This document shows positions 58,814-64,000 of a stretch of DNA of 64,000 nucleotides, piece by piece (position 1 is the stretch's first letter; every line of letters begins with the position of its first letter). The translations under genes were made by a program, and so were the position numbers. Origin of the DNA: Ceriagrion tenellum (Eukaryota; Arthropoda; Insecta; Odonata; Coenagrionidae); assembly GCA_963169105.1 (NCBI GenBank), contig OY720636.1, positions 134,469,747-134,533,746 on the forward strand. The letters run 5' to 3'. The notes beneath the pieces are model-generated. The model was not told where the DNA came from, ran no database searches, and was given only the letters and a program-made list of their open reading frames with translations.

Positions 58814-60714
58814 GAGGGAATTGAGAAACTGAGGTCACTCCTGCCCCAAACCTTAACAGAGAGGAATTGTCATCTCTCAGTCGCCTCCGCCGCAATCCCA
58901 ACATTACCATCAGTAAAGCGGATAAGGGATCAACCGTTGTGGTTCAAGATAGGGAGGATTATGTCGCTGAAGCAATGCGACAACTCGGTGATGTTTCTTC
59001 CTATCTCCCACTCACAGAGGATCCAACTGCGGCGTATCAAGCGGAAATACATGACTTCTTAATTTCAACAGGCCCTGTTGAAGGACTCTCCAAGTCCGAC
59101 ATCAATATTCTCTCGCCCACTAACTTCAAAACCCCATATTTCTATCTCCTTCCCAAAATACACATAGAAGGCGTCCCCGGACGCCCGATCATCTCCAACT
59201 GCAATTCCCCAACGGAGCGCATATCGGCCTTCGTGGACTATCACCTGCAGCCTATAGTTGCTAAACTCCCTTCCTTCCTTCGTGATTCCTATCACTTCCT
59301 AGACATCCTGAAAGCAGTAAATATTCCCTCCAACAAAAGCGTCATCATGGCTACGGTGGATGTTACTTCATTGTACACCTCGATTCCTCACCATGAAGGT
59401 CTACAGTCCATATCCCATTTCCTTTCGAGAAGAAATCACCCTCGAATTCCCTCCACCAACTTCCTTATCAAGCTAGTTGAATTCATTCTGAAACGCAACG
59501 CCTTCACTTTTAATGGGCATTTCTTTCTTCAAGCCAAGGGAACGGCTATGGGCACAAGAATGGCCCCTTCTTATGCCAATCTTTTCATGGGAAAGCTTGA
59601 AAGTGATTTCCTCGCCACCCAGGAATTACAACCGGAGCTCTGGGTTAGATTAATTGATGATATTTTCATCATATGGACCCACGGCGAGGATACCCTAGCG
59701 AACTTCCTCAAATCTCTAAATCAATTCTCATCCATTCGCTTCACATCGGCCACTTCTCCTTCTCAAATCACCTTTCTCGACGTCGACATTTCCATCACAA
59801 ATAATAACACCTTTGAGACTTCGGTCCATATCAAGCCCTCCAACAAACAACTGTATTTGCATTACAACAGCTGCCATCCCAAACACACTAAGCACTCAAT
59901 TCCTTATTCGCTGTCGATCCGTGGCCACCGGATTTGCAACTCCAAAGAAAAACTTCATGAATACCTTGATAAGCTTCACAACTCTTTATCCAATAGAAAT
60001 TATCCTGAGCCACTTCTAAAAAAACGTATTTTACCCCCCTCTGCTAATTTCACCCCATGTAAAAAAGACACCCCCCTGGACGCCCTAAATCTTCACATCA
60101 CATACTTTCCTGGCGTCCAAAAACTCAAGACCATCCTCAAAGATTTATTCCCAATTTTAGATACTAACAGATCGACAGCCAATCTCCTACCCAAATGCCC
60201 CACAGTATGCTTCAGACGTCCACCTAACTTAGCCAAACTTCTTCGCTCCAATTCTTCGCTAGAGGGTGCATCGAATGACACTCCCCATCCCACCACACAG
60301 AGATGCAACAAACCACGGTGCAAAACGTGCAACATGTTTCGCCCCCTATCCTCGTTTCAGAGTCCCAACACAGAGGCGCCGTTCGACATCAAAGCCTCCG
60401 GCTCTTGCGACTCCCACAACTTAGTTTATGTGTTACAATGTAAACTATGTCCCGGTTTTTATGTGGGCGAATGTATTACACCCCTTAATATTAGAATGAA
60501 TAACCATCGGTGCACCTGTAAAGACCCATCTTCCACTTTCCCCGTCCCTACTCATGTGCGGAAACATGGCTTGTCCTTTGACAAGTGCTTTGAGGTGGCA
60601 ATATTGCTCTCCCTTCCCCCGGACGCCCCGTTAATTGAAGTGCGCCAGAAGGAGCAAGCCATAATCTGGTTGCTAAAATCGTACACCGCGCCCGGATTAA
60701 ATAAAATACATTAA
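58814..60714 (+). pseudogene. PLE-B copy 2: RT plus GIY-YIG endonuclease, N-terminus missing
   Basis: The frame is open from the junction (reading ...APNLNREELSSLSRL) to TAA at 60714. RT motifs: ISKADKGSTVVVQD, FYLLPKIHIEGVPGRPII, ATVDVTSLYTSIPHHEGL, GTAMGTRMAPSYANLF and RLIDDIFIIW, where Leu replaces the Tyr or Phe usual before IDD (copy 1 has Phe). The rest: TFLDVDIS, SIRGHRICN, CNKPRCKTCNMF, and GIY-YIG core VYVLQCKLCPGFYVG with NIRMNNHRCTC. The first 300 or so residues expected from PLE-A are missing and there is no credible ATG. Related to PLE-A but clearly a different family. Confidence 0.88.
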
Positions 60715-60898
60715 TGGAACGCTTCCCGTTCTTCTCCATTTACCCGCTTCTCTCCCCCTCCCCCCCCCCCCCACCGTCACTTCGACCCCTTCCGCTCTCT
60801 CCGGCCAAGACACGAGCTGGTAAAAATTTCCCCTTTTCAAGAACCGTTCGTCAACCGCTGGGAAAAACCCCTTCCCCTACCCCCTCCCCTAACCAACC
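60715..60898 (+). repeat. PLE-B 3' UTR
   Basis: C-rich tail with a run of 12 C (14 G in the mirror copy), ending CCCCTAACCAACC where inverted PLE-A terminal sequence begins. No hammerhead core is seen in it. Confidence 0.75.
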
Positions 60899-61261
60899 GA
60901 AAGAAAGGAAAAAGGAGATGAACAGTGGTGAAAGGAAGAGGTAAGAACACTGAAAAGGCGGTTGTGACTCACGGCACAAGATCCGAAGGCACAGCCGAAG
61001 AAGGGAAGGCACAGGATGATTGCAGCGCAACGATATGTCCACTTGGCGAAAAACACTTGTAGTGCACAGATATAAAAAAAGGTCACAGGCGTGACTAGCA
61101 GTTACATATAGAGCACAAAAAAAGGTAAAACTCACAGAAATTTTGATATATTTCGGCGGACACAACCGCCTTCGTCAGAATGTTAGAAGGTAGTGACGGG
61201 TAAAGGATAGAAGGGAGGGAGAGGTGGGGGAAGGGGAAAGGGGAAGGGAAGGAGAGGGGGA
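60899..61261 (-). repeat. PLE-A terminal segment, inverted copy
   Basis: Reverse complement of 57443-57805, including the single-base difference from copy 1. Confidence 0.85.
61145..61178 (-). ncRNA. Hammerhead ribozyme core, inverted copy
   Basis: Minus-strand CTGACGA (61178-61172), GGCGG/CCGCC stem and GAAATATATC; same as the two plus-strand copies. Confidence 0.8.
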
Positions 61262-64000
61262 TTAGTGAGAGACATTGATGCCGGGGGGGAGGAACGCGTG
61301 ATAGAGCCAAATTAGGGAGAGCTCTACAGAGTTAAGTTCAATAGTGGAAGCAGATGGTGGAAGGGAGTACAAAACTGAAACATTGTAGCAGTTGTCAAAG
61401 GATTTCATGTGTTGAGAGGCGTGGATCGCCACGGGAAGGGAAGCAGATTGAGTTGGGTTCTTGCAATTGGCACGGTGATTATTAATCCGTATATTGAGGG
61501 GGGTGGAACTTTTTCCTATGTAAAATGAAGGGCATAGCCTACATTGTAGGTGGTAAACAACATTACTGGTGACGCAAGAGGAGGGAAGAGGGTTGGGGAA
61601 GGAGGCGATGGAGGAGTTGGGAGGAGGGGAGGAACTGAAGATGGGACATAATTTGCACCGGGGACGATTACAAGGGGAGGAGGTAGGTTTTGAGGCAACA
61701 GGGATTTTGGAAAGAGGCGTCGTGGATTTTAATAAATCGGACAAGTTAGGAGGACGCTTGTATGTGATTGAGGGTGGCTGGGAGAAAATTTTTGAAGTGG
61801 AGGAGTGGTTTTTGAGAATGGGGAAGAGATCTTTAAGGATAAAATTGATAGACTGAACACCCGGGAAATATGTAGTGCAAATAGAAAGGATGCGGGAGTC
61901 TTTCGTGGGATGAGGTTTGGAGGAGGGGCAATTTTTCCTGATTTTTTTGGCGAGAAGGGATTCTGGGTAGCCACGCTTGAGGAGCGAGTGGTGAAGGTTG
62001 GTAAGGAATGTATTGAGGGACTCAGGATTATTGCAAATACGATGGCCTCGGATGGATAGTGAGAAGGGAAGAGAGCGTTTGGTATGGGAGGGGTGGCAGC
62101 TACTATAGTGAAGATATTGTTGTTTATTCGTGGGTTTGATGTGAACGGAGGTCTGAAAATTCAGGTCTGATAATTTGATGTCAACATCAAGGAAGGTGAT
62201 ATTGGAATTAGAGATAGTTGATGTGAAAGAGACGGAGTGAGAATTGTTGAGATCAGAAAGGAAAGTATTTAGAGAATCGGTGCCATGAGGCCAAAGAAGA
62301 AAAATGTCGTCAATGTAGCGGAGCCACAACAGGGGTTTTAAAGGATATCCAGAGAGGAAGGATTGCTCAAGCCGCCCAAGATAGAGGTTAGCATAAGAGG
62401 GGCTGAACCTGCTACCCATGGCACAGCCCTTGGTTTGAAGGTAGAATTTTTTATTGAAGGCGAAGGAATTATGAGTGAGGATGATCTCCGTCAATTTAGA
62501 GAGGAATTCCGTACTCGGAAGCTGAGGATGTGGGCGTTCGGAGAGGAAAAATCGCAGGGAAGACAAACCTTCAGGGTGAGGAATACTAGTATAGAGTGAG
62601 GTGACATCTATTGTGGCCATTAAGATTTGGTTATCAGCAGGGAGGGGGGTAGACTTAAGGATTTGGAGGAAATGGTAGGTGTCTTTCACATAAGACGGTA
62701 ATGCGCACACCAGCGGTTGGAGGTAATAGTCGACGAATGCCGAAATTCTTTCCGTGGGGGAATTGCGGGAGGAAACAATAGGTCGACCAGGATTGTTAGG
62801 TTTGTGGATTTTGGGGAGAATATAAAAGTGAGGAGTTTTCGGATAAGCGGGGGAGAGCAAGGAAATGTCCGCAGAAGATAGACCCTCCGAAGGCCCATTT
62901 TCTTGGAGGAAGGAGATAATTTCAACTTGAAAACCGGGATTGGGGTCATTGGGGACTACGGAATAGGAGGACGTATCTGAGAGCTGCCGATTGGCTTCCG
63001 AAATGTAGTGGGACGTGTCCAGGACAACGACAGTGGTACCTTTGTCAGCTGAGGTGATGACTATATCCGGGTTGCGGGTTAATTTTTTGAGCGCCAAGGA
63101 TTCAGGTTGCGAGAGGTTAGATTTTGGATTAAGGGAATTTAAAAAGGAGGAGCTTGAGATTTTGGACAAAAGGAGGTTAATAAAAACTTCGACCGGATGG
63201 TTGGCAGCAAGAGATTTGGGTTCATGGGTAGAGGGTGGTCGGAACTTAAGCAAGGCGCTATGAATGGGCTTGGGGAGTGACTGGGCTTGGGTTTGAGAGT
63301 CCCAGAAAACTCGCCATCTCAGGTTCCGACAGAAGTGCAGGACATCCTTGAGGAGAGTGACTCTGTTTACACTTGGGGTGGGAGAGAAAGAGAGGCCTTT
63401 ACTAAGTAGAGACAATTCATGAGGGTTTAAGGGGATCGAGGATAGGTTAACAACAGCATTCTGAGCTTGGTTTTCCGGGTTATCGGCTCCTAGAGGAGGG
63501 TCGCGCGGGAGGTCTCTCTTCTGAGGCACACGTTTAGGAGGGTTCCAAGATGGTGATGGGGGAGGAAGGTTAAAAAGTGTGGCCAGGTCAGGTTTGAAAA
63601 GGTACAGGGGAGGAGAGGGTGAAGGGGGGGTAGTTAAGCGGAGAGGAAGGGAAAGACCAGCGCGAAAATGGGAGGCACAAAGAGAGGACAGTTTTTTCAA
63701 CGACTTAAATCGGCGAAGTTCGAGAGATCGATGAGAAGATTTAAGAATTTTGCTGACGGTGGAAAGCGAATTTGGAGCAGAGGCCGAAATGATGTTGATA
63801 AGGGAGTGGATTGATTTTTGATATGAAATGGTCAGCTCATAATATTTGTCTCGGATGAGACAACATAGTAGGAAGGATTGCTGAAAAGAAAAACAATGAA
63901 GGGCAGGGTGCAGTTGGGGGGGCAGGCAAGAAAGTGGGACAATGACGCGTAGACCATTAGGGAATATGCCCAAGGATATACAGAAACTGAGAAACTCCGT
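61262..64000 (-). CDS. PLE-A protein, inverted copy, 5' end beyond window
   Basis: Minus-strand frame ending at 61262 and open to the window edge, covering residues from about 28 to the end of PLE-A. All motifs are as in 54623-57442, including YIDD (about 62315-62304) and the GIY-YIG core. The protein is the same as the plus-strand copy wherever the two overlap. It forms the right arm of the large palindrome. The start codon, and whether a truncated tandem unit follows, lie outside the window. Confidence 0.9.
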   Translation of the reverse strand, partial: TEFLSFCISLGIFPNGLRVIVPLSCLPPQLHPALHCFSFQQSFLLCCLIRDKYYELTISYQKSIHSLINIISASAPNSLSTVSKILKSSHRSLELRRFKSLKKLSSLCASHFRAGLSLPLRLTTPPSPSPPLYLFKPDLATLFNLPPPSPSWNPPKRVPQKRDLPRDPPLGADNPENQAQNAVVNLSSIPLNPHELSLLSKGLSFSPTPSVNRVTLLKDVLHFCRNLRWRVFWDSQTQAQSLPKPIHSALLKFRPPSTHEPKSLAANHPVEVFINLLLSKISSSSFLNSLNPKSNLSQPESLALKKLTRNPDIVITSADKGTTVVVLDTSHYISEANRQLSDTSSYSVVPNDPNPGFQVEIISFLQENGPSEGLSSADISLLSPAYPKTPHFYILPKIHKPNNPGRPIVSSRNSPTERISAFVDYYLQPLVCALPSYVKDTYHFLQILKSTPLPADNQILMATIDVTSLYTSIPHPEGLSSLRFFLSERPHPQLPSTEFLSKLTEIILTHNSFAFNKKFYLQTKGCAMGSRFSPSYANLYLGRLEQSFLSGYPLKPLLWLRYIDDIFLLWPHGTDSLNTFLSDLNNSHSVSFTSTISNSNITFLDVDIKLSDLNFQTSVHIKPTNKQQYLHYSSCHPSHTKRSLPFSLSIRGHRICNNPESLNTFLTNLHHSLLKRGYPESLLAKKIRKNCPSSKPHPTKDSRILSICTTYFPGVQSINFILKDLFPILKNHSSTSKIFSQPPSITYKRPPNLSDLLKSTTPLSKIPVASKPTSSPCNRPRCKLCPIFSSSPPPNSSIASFPNPLPSSCVTSNVVYHLQCRLCPSFYIGKSSTPLNIRINNHRANCKNPTQSASLPVAIHASQHMKSFDNCYNVSVLYSLPPSASTIELNSVELSLIWLYHAFLPPGINVSH

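Overview
The window looks like transposon-rich nuclear DNA from an invertebrate animal, most likely an arthropod. The reasons are spliced exons with GT/AG borders, an AT-rich background, long (TA)n tracts, several class II transposon families, decayed non-LTR retrotransposons and Penelope-like elements (PLEs). There are no operons and no bacterial-type genes. I cannot name the species. A run of exactly 200 N at 41604-41803 marks an assembly gap.

Layout. One host-gene unit occurs three times. Copy A (from position 1) and copy B (from 32732) are direct repeats with a constant offset of 32731 bp and under about 1% difference by eye; B runs into the gap inside a hAT transposon. Copy C (41804 to about 46490, minus strand) is inverted and somewhat more diverged. 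The gene's 3' half is readable: three exons joined in consistent phase encode a basic segment, a coiled coil and a Pro/Ser/Thr-rich tail. Copy A carries a nonsense codon where B and C have Ser. Downstream of A and B lies the same wreck of an RTE-like retrotransposon, then a hAT element with a perfect 8-bp target duplication and one in-frame stop in its transposase.

The block between A and B (X, about 14.9-32.7 kb) is mirrored by an inverted copy X' (46.5-53.2 kb). Comparing X with X' gives natural empty sites that date insertions in X: a 3.9-kb P-like element with a THAP exon, a 617-bp TA-flanked MITE and a 134-bp tRNA-like insertion. X also holds a 4.2-kb element with about 565-bp inverted repeats and a 4-bp duplication (Sola-like), which itself contains a Harbinger-like MITE, plus a reverse-transcriptase fragment. 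This whole 6.2-kb stretch is replaced by 47 bp in X'.

The right end (53.2-64 kb) is a PLE array. PLE-A has a complete 939-aa RT/GIY-YIG protein, preceded in tandem by a 5'-truncated copy. Its repeated terminal segments contain a good hammerhead-ribozyme core. A second family, PLE-B, is embedded in it. The array is a near-perfect palindrome (arms about 54.7-58.37 and 60.33-64.0 kb) around a (TA)n tract and the 5' part of PLE-B. A truncated PLE-B also lies at 12.2-13.8 kb.

How the parts relate: the host gene appears to be a passenger in segmental duplications built by or filled with mobile elements. The only intact element proteins visible are the PLE-A ORFs, and the most nearly intact DNA transposase is the hAT one.
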